Source: Linepithema humile
Taxonomy: Eukaryota; Arthropoda; Insecta; Hymenoptera; Formicidae
DNA: 64,000 bases
Direction of reading: 5' to 3'
Assembly (NCBI RefSeq): GCF_040581485.1
Contig: NC_090128.1
Location: 19,026,931-19,090,930 of the forward strand
The stretch's first letter is position 1; each line of letters begins with the position of its first letter. Positions 12,111 through 24,011 of this stretch are shown piece by piece. Both the position numbers and the translations under genes were made by a program. Under the pieces are notes generated by a model that saw nothing but the letters and a program-made list of their open reading frames with translations, did no database searches and was not told where the DNA came from.

Positions 12111-12589
12111 AATTTTACTTATTTATATTATAAAAAATAAAAATTCAAGTTTAAATTAAAAATTTTTGCTATCACTCATGTGTAACATCAGGCTCTTATG
12201 AGAACCGATGAGTGACATACAATATGATGCGTGGTAACAAAAGTTAATTAAATTTTTTGATAAGACAATTTTAATTAGATTTCTTACTCTTAAACATTGT
12301 TAATTGCACATACATTTTTAATTAGTAAAAATTTTAATTAATTCTTGTTTTAATCTCGCAACGTATAGTTCCTAAAGTTTAAAGTAGAAAATTATATAGT
12401 AAAATAAAAAATTATTATATAAAATCGAAAACCAAAAGTATATATACATGTAACACATTTATTACTTAGTATAAATGCTATTTGTAAACATTGCTTTGAA
12501 AAGTTAAATATTATACGATAATTCTACCGTATTTTATCATCAATTTAATAGTTATTATCTTATTATAATTGCATGATATCAATTATACC

Positions 12590-12791
12590 ATTTCTCATAA
12601 TTTTCCATTTCCATAATCTTCATGATGTCTTCGTTTCTTCTAATGTCTGAACGTTTCGTGAACATCTGGTTTAATTCTTTGCGAAAATTCTTTCAAGTTG
12701 TGCAATAGACAACAAAATTTATTCCAAAACTTTTTGTATAAATGCAACTACTGACAGATACAGTAACTTATGGAATTGAATCATAAATTAT
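12590..12791 (-). pseudogene. Orphan receptor TM7-exon relic
   Basis: Same relic class as at 1995-2192. The acceptor-like TTTGCAG is at 12792-12793, followed by a stop-interrupted exon 2 with recognisable NFR-EL and C-tail segments. No exon 1 lies upstream. Confidence 0.5.
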
Positions 12792-13446
12792 CTGCAAACA
12801 TGATTATTATCGTTATATGTAATAATTGAAGAAATATAAATATTAAGTAATACAGTTTTTATATCAATTAAATTTATATTGTCTTAACAGTAAAGCGTAG
12901 TATTTTGGCATGCATTTTATTTATGTACAAACTTCTAACTTCATAAAAATATTGTATAATACTATAAAATAAATGTTAGTAATTAAATATTTAACAAGTA
13001 TAGTTGTATTTATTTTCTTTTTTCTTTAATATTGTTTAAAGGTTTAATATTTATAAATAATTATAATTACTCTTTTATTATTATGTAGTCATGTATGTAA
13101 ATGTGTTCGACTGTAGCAGCATTTATCTTATTGTTAGCAAACGTAACGATTAAACACTAAAAATTTTTAAAGAAAAACTTAATTTTAGAGAAGAGTTAAT
13201 TAATATTCTTTCTTAATATGTAGAACATTGCTTACAAAAAATACATTTTTAGTAAAGAAACTATGTACTTAATTAAATATTAAATAATTAAATAATATTT
13301 AAAAATTTTTTTTTTAAATATAATATAATATAATATATAATATATATAATATATTATATAATATATATAATTTAATAAAATTTTTTGATGCCGTGCTTTA
13401 TCATTATATTACCTTATAATAATTGAATGATGGAGTAATAATCGCA
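12792..13446. other. Intergenic, AT-rich, no gene
   Basis: Contains an AT-dinucleotide tract around 13315-13375 that is the undisturbed counterpart of the insertion site of the 2-kb GC-rich element at 2734. Nothing else is supported. Confidence 0.5.
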
Positions 13447-14925
13447 CTAATCCCTAAAATTTTCCATCTCCATATCTGCGTTTCTTCTAGTATCTGAAGA
13501 TTTCGTAAACATGCGGATCAATTCTCTGCGAAAATTCTTCCCAGTTGCACAATACAAAACAACGTCCATTCCATAATTTGCTAGCAATAATAATTGGCTG
13601 ATGAACAGAAGTAAGTAACAATATGTACCACAGATCTGTAATATTTGTAAATATGATTAGTATCGTTACAATTAACTACCATTAAAAAATTATAAAGAAT
13701 AATATAGTTTTTAAGTGCAGTTTTTATATTAATTAACATTATATTTAGTAAAATATTAGGAATAATAAAAAAAACTTGAATTAAAAAAAAATTAATTAAT
13801 AGTATTTTATAATATGTAAAATGCATCTTTAAAGAAATCTATTTGATAGTTGATTTTTCTTTAACAAAAAATGTTAATACGTACGCCACTGCTGTAATAA
13901 AGATAAATGACGTGCATAGGTACATTCAAACATATGAATAAGGTTGAAATAATAACAAGCATTTTTGTGACTTTAATGTGAGACGCTTCATTGCCAAAAC
14001 TTTGGGTATTCTTATTGGAAGCAGAGAAACTTGAAATCATGTTTCTTCGGATACAATTTTGCTTGCGGATGTTGTATACTATTAGAGCATTAAAAATTAC
14101 TATCATTGTTGCAGGTAAGAAACACGTTATAATAGCATGAATGATATTAAAAATCCCCAACCAGTAAAAAAAATTTTTTTCTTTATCTGCATCTAAATTT
14201 GTGTTGTTTAACGTTATGTTTGATATAATAAACAATAGGATGTTTTCAGGTAAGTAAATCGTCATAATGGTATCATTGATATCAAGGCTCCACTTGTGAA
14301 TTTCTTCTCCCTCATCTGCATCTAAATTTGTGTACGTTATGTTTAACATGTCAAACGATGGGATTCTTTCAAATAAGTTATTTGGTATAATAGTATCATT
14401 AATATCAAAGATCTTGAAGAAGTCAAATTTTTTTTCCTTATGTGCATTTATATTTGTGTACCGTATGTTTTGTATAATAAACCATGGGATAGAGTATAAA
14501 ACTGCTAATCCCGCCAGTCCAATTACTATGATTTTCGCTCGATTAACTGTGCACAAAGACCGACGAAGTAGCGGCCACTTGATCACTACATATCGTTGAA
14601 CAGTAAAGGCTATTACAATCCACACACTCAGAGAACGAAATAAAAGATTTAAACTAAACAATAGCGCTTCCCAACAATATTCCTTAGTAATTGTAATTTC
14701 CATCCAATTAGTTATCCATTTCATAAATGTCATCACCAACACACCAATGTCGCTCATCGCAAGTGCACCCAAGTAGATGCTGGATGACTTGTAACGTAGT
14801 TTTGTGCAAAAGAGCACACACACGGATAGACTGTTGCCCAACAGAAAAAAACACAAGAAAACCGGCATGTAGTAGTTATCAATGTGCTCCATCGCATTCA
14901 ATGCTGGATTATATTCGTCATCCAT
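13447..14925 (-). CDS. R3: class A GPCR with tripled ECL2
   Basis: Complete receptor of about 409 residues: exon 1 13885..14925, exon 2 13447..13635, phase-0 intron (GTACGT/TTACAG). Start MDDEYNPALN. TM1-TM4 and TM5-TM7 match the other receptors, DRY reads QRY, and TM7 is ANYGMDVVLYCA followed by GKNFRREL and a tail ending ENFRD. Between TM4 and TM5 the second extracellular loop is extended by about 88 residues relative to R4. The extension consists of three related units, each centred on a YTN(L/I)(D/N)A(D/H) motif (YTNINAHK, YTNLDADEG, NTNLDADK); the first two also carry INDTI. The repeat is visible in the DNA as ~125-nt in-frame copies. Several N-glycosylation sequons (NDT, NIT) lie in the loop. 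The frame is open and the codons look normal, so the gene is probably functional. Confidence 0.85.
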
Positions 14926-15850
14926 CCTTGCGTATGGATTTTCAATTGTTAGCAGCAGTTGTTAACGAGACGAAAAGCAGAAACTTTTACCATGTGTCAT
15001 ACACAACGTCGAACAGTTTTTTGGTAATATAAATTTCAGTTTTCCGGTTTGATTGAAATTGTCAGCGCATTTTAGCAATATGAATTCGTTACAGCTTTGT
15101 GTTTTGTTTTCAAGAATTTTAAATAATACAAGTACAATTTAGTAAAATATACTGTATTATTCACACACCGTTACTATAGGTCAATTAAGTTTTCTTAATG
15201 CTACTGTTACTAAGATTTGAAATCATAACATTTCAGAACAAATATCAGTTATACACTGTACTGTTTTCAAGCTCCTTTATAGGTTTTTATATAATTATAA
15301 AAAGAAAAATTAGTGCTTTCAAAAGGACTGGCGCGTTTTTATTTAATAAGTTAATTAAATTTTTTAATAAGATATTTTTAATTAAATAATTTTTACAATA
15401 TAAATACGGTTAGTTACACATACGTTTTTAATTGAAAACAATTTTAATTAATTCTAATTAAGTAATGTATAATTTTTGAAGAATAGAAAAAAATTTTTTA
15501 TCTTAAAATACTAAGAAAATAATTTAAAAGTGTAAGAAAAGTATAAAATTATATATAAAAACGTATATACGAAGCACGTTCTTTAAGACAAGAATGATAA
15601 GCAAATAAAAAGAATAAGGGTATAAATCTCTTTTGCCAGTAAATAAATTATTTATATGATTAATAAGTTTTTTACTTACTAATCAAATGCGAGTCTTGTA
15701 CATACATTTATTGTCTAATGTGAGTGTTATTCGTAAACACTTTTTTGAAAAAGTTAAACACATTGTATAATATAATTGATAATATAAATATGCTACATAC
15801 AATGAATAAAAATTGATGCAACATATTTTTTATATTTAATTCTCCAAAAG
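14926..15850. other. Intergenic flank of R3
   Basis: Duplicated AT-rich flank shared with R2 and R7 upstream regions. No gene seen. Confidence 0.5.
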
Positions 15851-16345
15851 TTACTGTTCTAAAAACAGATTATATTGCATTTGCAAAAAGTTATCTATAT
15901 CTTCGGGATTGTAATTTTGATGTCGCACGTAAATTTTGTAGCGTTCCCGTTTTTTCGCGCAATAAAATTTTCTCTTTATTAATCGGTGCACATGTCGTTT
16001 CTTGCATTTAACTCGCTCTACTCTCGTTGTCCGTGAGACGCAACCCGATATCTTTTGTATCATTAAATTTTCTGGCATCTTACAACCTGTTACGAAATCT
16101 CCTAAACCTACATTGTTCTTACAATAGTTAGGTCAATTCTCGACCCATTTATTATTATTAGAGCTGTAAGCTTAATTTTTATATTGCTCGCCACCCGCTA
16201 ATGAAAATTACTCTGTGAGTAACCGATTCTCTTCATATTGATTTTTGCGAATTAAAATTACATTATCACTATACGGTTCTCCTAAAGCACACTCTTATCG
16301 AGCCTCAATTGTATGCCACACTTACACACGACACAATTGTTGCAC
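15851..16345 (-). pseudogene. Duplicated Cys/Lys-rich ORF block, copy B
   Basis: The 3' segment (15851-16078) is open for 75 codons and reads through RVERVKCKKRHVHRL to NFLQMQYNLFLEQ. The upstream Cys-rich segment near 16260-16345 keeps CNNCVVCKCG but has a TAG after KSVL. Same unknown family as the blocks at 6955 and 33747. The copia copy downstream sits at the same place as in copy A. Confidence 0.4.
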
Positions 16346-16577
16346 TGAACAAAAGCCATATAAATATAGGCTCTCAAAACTGCTGGTCAATTTCTTAAAA
16401 AATAATGTTAAAAGAAACGATAATTTTTGAGTTTTTTCACGTAGTTTTGACTTTGAAAATGACTTTGTCGCCAACCGGCATGGTCATATTCGTAATCAGC
16501 GCGCAAAAATGCAATAAAAAACATAGTTTGGAGCAAAACGGAGGTCCAAAAAGCCTACGCTTTTCGGAACTTTATCC

Positions 16578-19500
16578 TTAACTTTTTGTAGAAATATACC
16601 ATTTTTTCTTTGTTACTCGATAAATGTGTTTTACTGGATAAATCCACTGACTCGATAAAAATTTAAAACTTTCAACAGTTTATGTACCTAGTTTATCAAG
16701 TGTAAAATCTTTTCGAGTGCCACGTATCAAGTGCATAGTAAAACTTTTTTCTTAAAAAATAAAGTGTAAAATTAATTAAGAACATTAAAACTGTTTGGTG
16801 AAAATTTAAAATGTGTGCTGCATCAAGTACAATTGAAGCGATGGTTAGTATCGATAAGTTGAAGGATGCAGACGGATATCCCCTCTGGAAATTCCAAATC
16901 AAAATCCATTTGGAAGCAGCAGATCTGGACATTATTCAATTAGAACCAACAGCTATGCAACTACAAGCAGTGGAATGGAAAAAGAAAATTGCCAAGGCAA
17001 AACAAATTATTGCAAGCACTTTAGAAAAGCAATCTTTAATACATACAGTAACATGTACTACTAGTTATGAAATGTGACTAAAATTAAGAAATATTTATGA
17101 GAGAGATTCACAATATCAGAAATGCGCTGTGATGCAAGAATTTTTTGAATATAAAAAAAGAAGTGATTCCGACATGGCCACGTACATAACTAAACATTAA
17201 AAAATCTCGTTATTAAACTCAAGTGTCTAGGAGAAGAAATAAACGACACTAAAACACTTAAATAATTTCTAAAATATTAACAGCCTTGCCAAAAAATTAC
17301 AGATTTTTTATTAGTACATGGGAATCAACACCATCAGCGGAACGAAACATAATGAATTTAACGGCAAGACTTCTAGCTGAGGAAGCATGGAATCGGTCGG
17401 ATCAAGAAGAAGCAGTGGCGTTTAAGACAGACGAGAGAAAGCGCTGTAAATGCAACGTAAAAAGTCATCTTGCGCACGCATGTAAAAAGGTAGATGCTAT
17501 TAAAAAAGGTAATGACATAAAATGTTTTAATTGTCATAAAACCGATCACGTAGCAAAAGATTGCAAAAAAAATTTCTTCAAAATTCTGTAAAATATGTAA
17601 AACATAAAATCACTCTGAAAAAGTTTGTTTTTTTAGAAAGAAAAAGGGTGATTCTGCAAAAGAAAAAAATGTTAAAGTAGTAGCTTTTCTTACAAGCACT
17701 GGAAAAAACGACGTTTAGATTGTCGATTCGGGATCAACGTCTCACATGACGAATGATTTAGAGAATTTGAAGGAAAGACGGAACATATTAACAAAGATTG
17801 GTGTGGCAAAGAAAGAAGGAAGCATGATAGCTAAGAAGACAGGGACGACTTAAGAAACTGTGAGTTAAATAATGTTAAAATTAATAATATATAAGACTCT
17901 AGTGATTACCAAAATCAATTAAAATCAATAGGAGCGTAAAGAGTTACAATGCTAGTTCTTCGTGCGAAGGTTATGATATATTCGTTAAAACTGTTTATAT
18001 AAAATCAAACGTTTCTGCCTGCCATCAGGCCTTTTTCAGTGTACATTAATAAAAATAAAAATACAAATAAAAAAAAAATTTGCTCGCAAGATTCTACATA
18101 ACGTGAAAGATGTGAAAGACGTTAAAATCCTTTCCACCCAATTGTAGTTTGGTAGAAAATAAGTTAGGATTGCAATAAATGCAATGGTATACATTAAGAG
18201 TTCAAATTAAAATAAAAAGTAAGTAAACGGGAGATTGAAAACTGTTATATACATACTTGAATTAAATTCATGTAAATAATGTATTGTATATACGCAATTT
18301 AAAAAGAAATCTTTTGTCGGTTAGTGCGATAACGCAAAAGAGAGGAAAGGTAGCATTTTACAAGAACAAAGTAATAATAAGCAAAAATAAAAATACAGGT
18401 CTCAAAAGAAAAAGAAATACAGATAAATTATATGTTATTAAAATTAATAAAAATATAGAAACATCTATGACAACTGTTAAAAAAACGTCAGCTAAAATAT
18501 GACATGAAAGATTGGGTCATTTAGGCACTAATAACATGATTAAATTATTAAATTTGTTTGAAGGGATGAAATTAACAAAGAATGAAATTGAAGAACAGCT
18601 CTCAAATCGTGAAACATGTATACAGACAAATCATATAAGATTGCCTTTCGGAGATCAAAGAAAAAAAACTACGACCGTTGGAAATCATTCACACAGATGT
18701 CTGTGGACCAATTACTCTAGAAACATGGGACAAAAATAGGTATTTTGTTATTTTTTATAATAATTATACTAATTTGGTAACAGTTTATCTCCGACCGAGA
18801 AAGGAGAAGTTTCTGAAAAATTAAAAGAATTTCTGACACAAGCGAAAGAAAATTCAATTAAAAAACTGTTGAAATTTATTGTGATAACGGTAGAGAGTAT
18901 TGTAGCAAACAATTGAGAATTCGGTAAAAATAAAGGCATAACAATAAATTATACTCTACTTTATACTCTACAGTTAAATGGAAAAACTAAACGTTTAAAC
19001 AGAACATTAGTTAAAAAGGTGAGAGCAATGATTGCAAGAGCAGAGAAAAATAAAATATTTTGGGAAGAAGCAGTAAGAGTTGCAGTGTTTCTACTCAATA
19101 GAAGTCCAAAAACAAATATAACAAACAAAAACAAATATACAAACAGCATATGAGATGTGGAATGGTAGTAAATCCAATTTAAAGAATTTGAAAATTTTTG
19201 GTTGTACAGCATATGTAAAAGAATTTGGACAGCTTAAAAAATTAGATAATAGGAGTAAAATCGTAAAATTTGTTGGTTGTACGCAAACAGGATATAGATT
19301 AGGGGATTCAATTAAAAGAAAAACAGCTGTTTCGCGAGAAGTGCATTTTAATGAGGAAGAAAATAAGCACACTGAAAGGAAGAAAAATAAAAATAAAACC
19401 TGTGTGCGTGTAGCACACCGAAGAAGATTTTGATGATGAAGATGAAGAGAATGAAAGAGAAAATGAAGAGGATGCTGAAATCAACAAAAATTCTTGAGAT

Positions 19501-20291
19501 GAAGAAAAGAATGATGAAAATAAAAGAATATTAGAAAGAAACAATAACATATTACTAGAACAAGAAAAAAAAACACTAAGACGATCTAATAGGCATACAA
19601 AATTTCCGAACAAATACAATGATCATGCTTTTGTGACATATGATGAAACCATAAACAGTAAAGACAGAAAGAAATGGATAAAAGCTATACAGGAAGAGAA
19701 AAACTCATTAAAACAGAATAAAACTTGGGAACTAGTAAATACTAACGAAGCAAGAAGAAAGAAATGTTTATCAAATAGATGGGTTTTTCAGATTAAAGAA
19801 GATGGAAAATATAAAGCGAGACTCGTAGCAAGAGGATGTGAACAGAGAAACAACATAGATTATGAAAAATTGTCCCGTGGTTGATAGTGCTGCTTTAAGA
19901 ATATTATTTGCATTTGCTGCACATTGCAACTGGAACTACATTAAATTCGATGTAAAAACCGCTTTTCTCTATGGAGAATTAGAAGAGGAAATTTTTATGT
20001 ATTTACCAGAAGGATATATAGAAAAGAAAAATAAAATTTGCAAGCTCAAGGAAGCGTTATACGGTCTCAAGCAAGTATCGTACAGCTGGAACAAGAAGTT
20101 TATAAAAACACTTAAAAAATATGGTTTAAAACAACTGCTAACTGAAAAATGTATTTTTAAAAAGAATGATAATTCTGCATTTCTAACCATTCATGTAAAT
20201 GATGATATATTATTTGGCAAAAACGTACAGGATCTGCAAAATCCACTTTTAAAACTTAAAAACGTTTTTGAAATAACAATTAACGAAAATC
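16578..20291 (+). mobile_element. Degenerate Ty1/copia retrotransposon, copy 2
   Basis: Truncated 5' LTR (16578-16677) ending TTTCAACA, then the gag start at 16811 (ATGTGTGCTGCATC). A second gag segment with basic residues and a zinc knuckle CFNCHKTDHVAKDC lies near 17518-17562, the protease motif DSGSTSHMTN near 17725, and the integrase zinc region near 18284-18640. IN and RT segments follow to 20290 (FDVKTAFLYGEL near 19948). A 397-bp insertion interrupts it at 17876-18272. The RNase H region and the 3' LTR are missing: homology to copy 1 ends at ~20291 inside RT, and array DNA resumes shortly after. Multiple frameshifts; dead. Confidence 0.87.
17876..18272. mobile_element. 397-bp insertion with 10-bp target duplication
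   Basis: Interrupts copia copy 2 where copy 1 is continuous. TAAATAATGT is present once in copy 1 and flanks the insert on both sides here (17866-17875 and 18273-18282), a clean target-site duplication. There is no ORF. On the minus strand near 18009-18042 it reads CACTGAAAAAGGCCTGATGG followed by CAGGCAGAAACG. This resembles the degenerate hammerhead-ribozyme core (CUGAnGA, stem II, GAAAC) found in Penelope-like elements. The class assignment is inference. Confidence 0.55.
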
Positions 20292-20334
20292 CTAGTCTTT
20301 TTCATCCAAGTGCTTCAGCAATTACCGGACAGCC

Positions 20335-20395
20335 TGTATATACCCAATTACTGATACCGAGTAACTCATGGTCGAATCATAAATCATCTGCAAAC
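20335..20395 (-). pseudogene. Receptor exon-2 relic, truncated
   Basis: Only the acceptor-proximal part of the orphan TM7 relic (the ATCATCTGCAAACATAATT context) is left, just after the broken end of copia copy 2. The deletion that removed the copia 3' end also removed the rest of the relic. Confidence 0.35.
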
Positions 20396-21032
20396 ATAAT
20401 TATTACCATTATATATCATAATTAAAAAAATTTTAACAATAATACAGTTTTTATATCAATTAAAATTATATCGTCTTAACAGAAAAGCGTAGTATTTTTG
20501 CAGGCATTTTATTCATATACAAACTTCTAACTTTATAAAGATATTGTATAATACAATAAAATTAATGTTAGTACCAAATATTTAACAAGTATAGTTGTTT
20601 TTATTTTTGTTTTTTTTTAATATCGTTTAGGAATTTAATATTTATAAATAATTATAATTACTCTTTTATTATTATGTAGTCATGTATGTAAGTGTGTTTG
20701 ACTGTTGCAGCATTCATCTCATTGTTAGCAAATGTAACGATTAAACATTAAAAATTATTGAAGAAAAATTCAATTTTAGAGAAGAGTTAATTAATATCTT
20801 TGCTTAATATGTAGAATATTGCTTACAGAGAATACATTTTTAGTAAAAAAGCTATGTATTTAATTAAATTGTAAATAATTAGATAATATTTTGAAATTTT
20901 TTAAAAAAACATAATATGATATAATATTTAATATATATAACATATAATATATATAATTTAATTAGATTTTTTGATGTCGTGCTTCATCATTATATTACTT
21001 TATAATAATTGCATGATTGAATAATAATTGCA
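20396..21032. other. Intergenic, AT-rich, no gene
   Basis: Counterpart of 2.2-2.73 kb and 12.8-13.4 kb in the duplicated unit. Nothing supported. Confidence 0.5.
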
Positions 21033-22227
21033 CTAATCTTTGAAATTTTCCATTTCCATACCTGCGTTTCTTCTAATATCTGAAGATTTCGTAAACATGC
21101 AGATCAATTCTCTGCGAAAATTTTTCCCAGTTGCACAATACAAAACAACGTCCATTCCATAATTTGCTAACCATAATAATCGGGCGATGTACAGAATTAT
21201 GACACAATATATACCACAGATCTGTAAATATGATTAGTATTGTTACAATTAACTATTATTGAAAAATTGTAAAGAATAATACAGTTTTTGTATTAATTCA
21301 CATTATATTTAGTAAAATGTTAAGAATAATAGAAAAAACTTGAATTAAAAGAAATTTATTAATAGCCTTTTATAATATGTAAAATGCATCTTTAAAAAAA
21401 TCTTGTATTTGATAGTTGATTTTTCTTTAACAAAAAATGTTAATACGTACGCTATTGTAGAAATAATGATTAACGACGCATAAAGGTACATTCAAACATA
21501 TGAAGAAGGTTGAAATAATAACAAGCATTTTTGTGACTTCAATGTGGGACGCTACATTGTCAGAACTTTGTGTGTTCGTATTGGAAGCAGAAAAACTTGA
21601 GATCATGTTTCTTCGGATACGATTTTGCTTGCGGATGTTGTATACTATTAGAGCATTAAAAATTACTATTATTGTTGCAGGTAAGAAACACGTTATAATA
21701 GCATCAATAATAAGAAAAATCCACCACCAGTACAACAAATTTTTTCCCTCATCTGCATCTAAATTTGTGTACATTATTTTCATAATAATAAATGGGATTG
21801 AGTATAAAACTGCTAATCCCGCCAGTCCAATCACTATAATTTTCGCTCGATTAACTGTGCACAAGGAGCGACGAAGTAGCGGCCACTTGACCACTATATA
21901 TCGTTGAAATGTAAAGGTGACTACAATCCACACACTCAAGAAAGTAAATGTATATTCCAAACTATTATGTAGGATTAGCAACCAATATTCCTGAGTTATA
22001 ATTTCCATGTCTTCAAACCACGTCACGAATGTTGTCACTAACACACCAATGTCGCTCATCGCCAGTGCACCCAAGTAGATGCTGGATGACTTGTAACGTA
22101 GTTTTGTGCAAAAGAGTACATACACGGATAGACTGTTGCCCAGCACAGAAAGACACAAGAAAATCGGTAAGTAGTACTTATCAATGTGCACAGTCACATT
22201 CAATGCTGTTTCAAGTCCGTCACTCAT
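21033..22227 (-). CDS. R4: class A peptide-type GPCR, intact
   Basis: Complete frame of about 321 residues: exon 1 21451..22227, exon 2 21033..21221, phase-0 intron (GTACGT/TTTACAG). Start MSDGLETALN. TM1 carries LGNSLSVYVL, TM2 LALAMSD-type, TM3 ends FTFQRYIVVKWPL (QRY instead of DRY), ECL2 has YTNLDADEG and the LLYWWW stretch, TM6 VTKMLVIISTFFICLNVP, TM7 ANYGMDVVLYCA. The tail is short and basic and ends ENFKD. No Cys pair is available for the TM3-ECL2 disulfide. Length is short for class A because N and C termini are minimal. It is a useful intact reference for the damaged R2. Confidence 0.86.
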
Positions 22228-22367
22228 CCTTGCGTATTGATTTTGAATTTGTGACTTTGGTTGTTAACGAGATAAAAAGCAGAAAGTGTCTGAACGTAGA
22301 GTGGATAAAACCTTGTGTCATACGCAATGTCAAACAATTCTTTGTTAATGTAAACTGTTCAATTATA

Positions 22368-22389
22368 AACCGGTTTATATAAACCGGTT
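22368..22389. promoter_or_regulatory. Paired AACCGGTT sites upstream of R4
   Basis: AACCGGTT at 22368-22375 and 22382-22389, 14 bp apart, about 140 bp upstream of the R4 start. Same motif and spacing as upstream of R1. It matches the Grainyhead/CP2 consensus; function inferred. Confidence 0.45.
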
Positions 22390-23139
22390 GGATTGAAAAA
22401 TTCTCAGCGCGTTTTACGTTGTAGTAATATAAAATCGATATCGTCGTATGATTGGAAAACTGGCTACAGTTCCGTGTTTCGTTTTTTTTAATTTTACATG
22501 ATATAAGTGTAATTTAAAATATGTACTGCTGTATTATTCACCGTTACTCCAAATCAATTTAATCTTCTTAATGTTATTGTTACTAATTGTAAGATTTGGA
22601 GACATCATATCATTGCAGATCAAACGTTTGTTATACACTATTTTCAAGCTTGTCTGGTAGTTTAAAGCAGACTTTATTTATATTATTAAAAATTATAATT
22701 TATATATAAATTAAAAATTCTTGCTGTCACTCATGTGGCTAATATCGGGCTCTCATAAAAACCGATGAGTGACACATATAATATGTTGCGTGGTAACAAA
22801 AGTTGATTAAATTTTTTAATAAGACAATTTTATTTAGATTTTTTATTTAAACAACATTAACTGCAATGTCAACATATATTTTTAATGAAAAGATACTTTA
22901 ATTAATCTCTGTTTAAATTGTGTAATATATAATTTGTAAGGCATCAAGTTAAAAACTATAAAGTAAAATGAGAATTTATTGTACAAATTTAAATAACAAA
23001 AATATATATACATGTAACACATTTATTACTTAATGTAAATGCTATATGTAAACATTGTTTTGAAAAGTTAAATATAATACGATAATTCTACCGTCGTATT
23101 TTATCACAATTGTAATTGCATGATAGTATTAATCACACC
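22390..23139. other. Intergenic flank of R4
   Basis: Near-identical to the flank of R1 (1.24-1.99 kb), marking a recent duplication of the R1 and R4 units. No gene seen. Confidence 0.55.
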
Positions 23140-23339
23140 ACTCGTTATAATCTTTTATTTTCATAATCTCCTTGATGTCTCTACGTTTCTGCTAATGTCC
23201 AAATATTTCGTAAGCATCCGGATTGTTTGCGAAATTTCGTTCAAGTTGTGTAATAAACAACAAAATTTATTCCAAAATTTGCTGTCTAAATGCAACTACT
23301 GACAGATACAGTAACTTATGGAATCAAATCATAAATTAT
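23140..23339 (-). pseudogene. Orphan receptor TM7-exon relic
   Basis: Close copy of the relic at 1995-2192 with the same TTTGCAG-like acceptor at 23340-23341. Stops interrupt the exon. It is followed downstream by a (TTAA)n run near 23738-23765. Confidence 0.5.
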
Positions 23340-24011
23340 CTGCAAACATGATTATTACCGTTATATGTCATAATTAAAGAAATATAAATATTAATACAAT
23401 TTTTATATGAATTAAATTTATATTGTCTTAACAGTAATGCGTAATATTTTGGCATGCATTTTATTCAAATACAAACTTTTAACTTTATAAAAATGTTGTA
23501 TAATATAATAAAGTAAATATTAGTAACCAACTATTTGACAAGTATAGTTACATTTATTTTTTTTTTTTTTTAATACCGTTTAGGGATTTAATATTTATAA
23601 ATAATTGTAATTACTTTTTTATTATTATGTAGTCATATATGTAAATGTATTCGACTATTGTAGCATTTATTTTATAGTTAGCAAATGTAACGATTAAACA
23701 TTAAAAACTTTTAAAGAAAAATTCAATTTTAAAGAAGAGATTAATTAATTAATTAATTAATTAAGATTAATTAATATCCTTTCTTAATATGTAGAATATT
23801 GCTTACAGAGAATACATTTTTAGTAAAGAAACTATGTATTTAATTAAATAGTAAATAATTAAATAATATTTCAAAATTTTTTTCCAATATATAATATAAC
23901 ATAATATGTAATATATATATAATATATAATATATATATTTTAATTAGATTTTTTGATGTCGTGCTTTATCATTATATTACCTTATAATTGCATAATTGAG
24001 TAATAATCGCA

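Noticed and set aside
23738..23765. (TTAA)n run as a piggyBac footprint
   Set aside because: Simple AT-rich tandem run with no terminal repeats around it.
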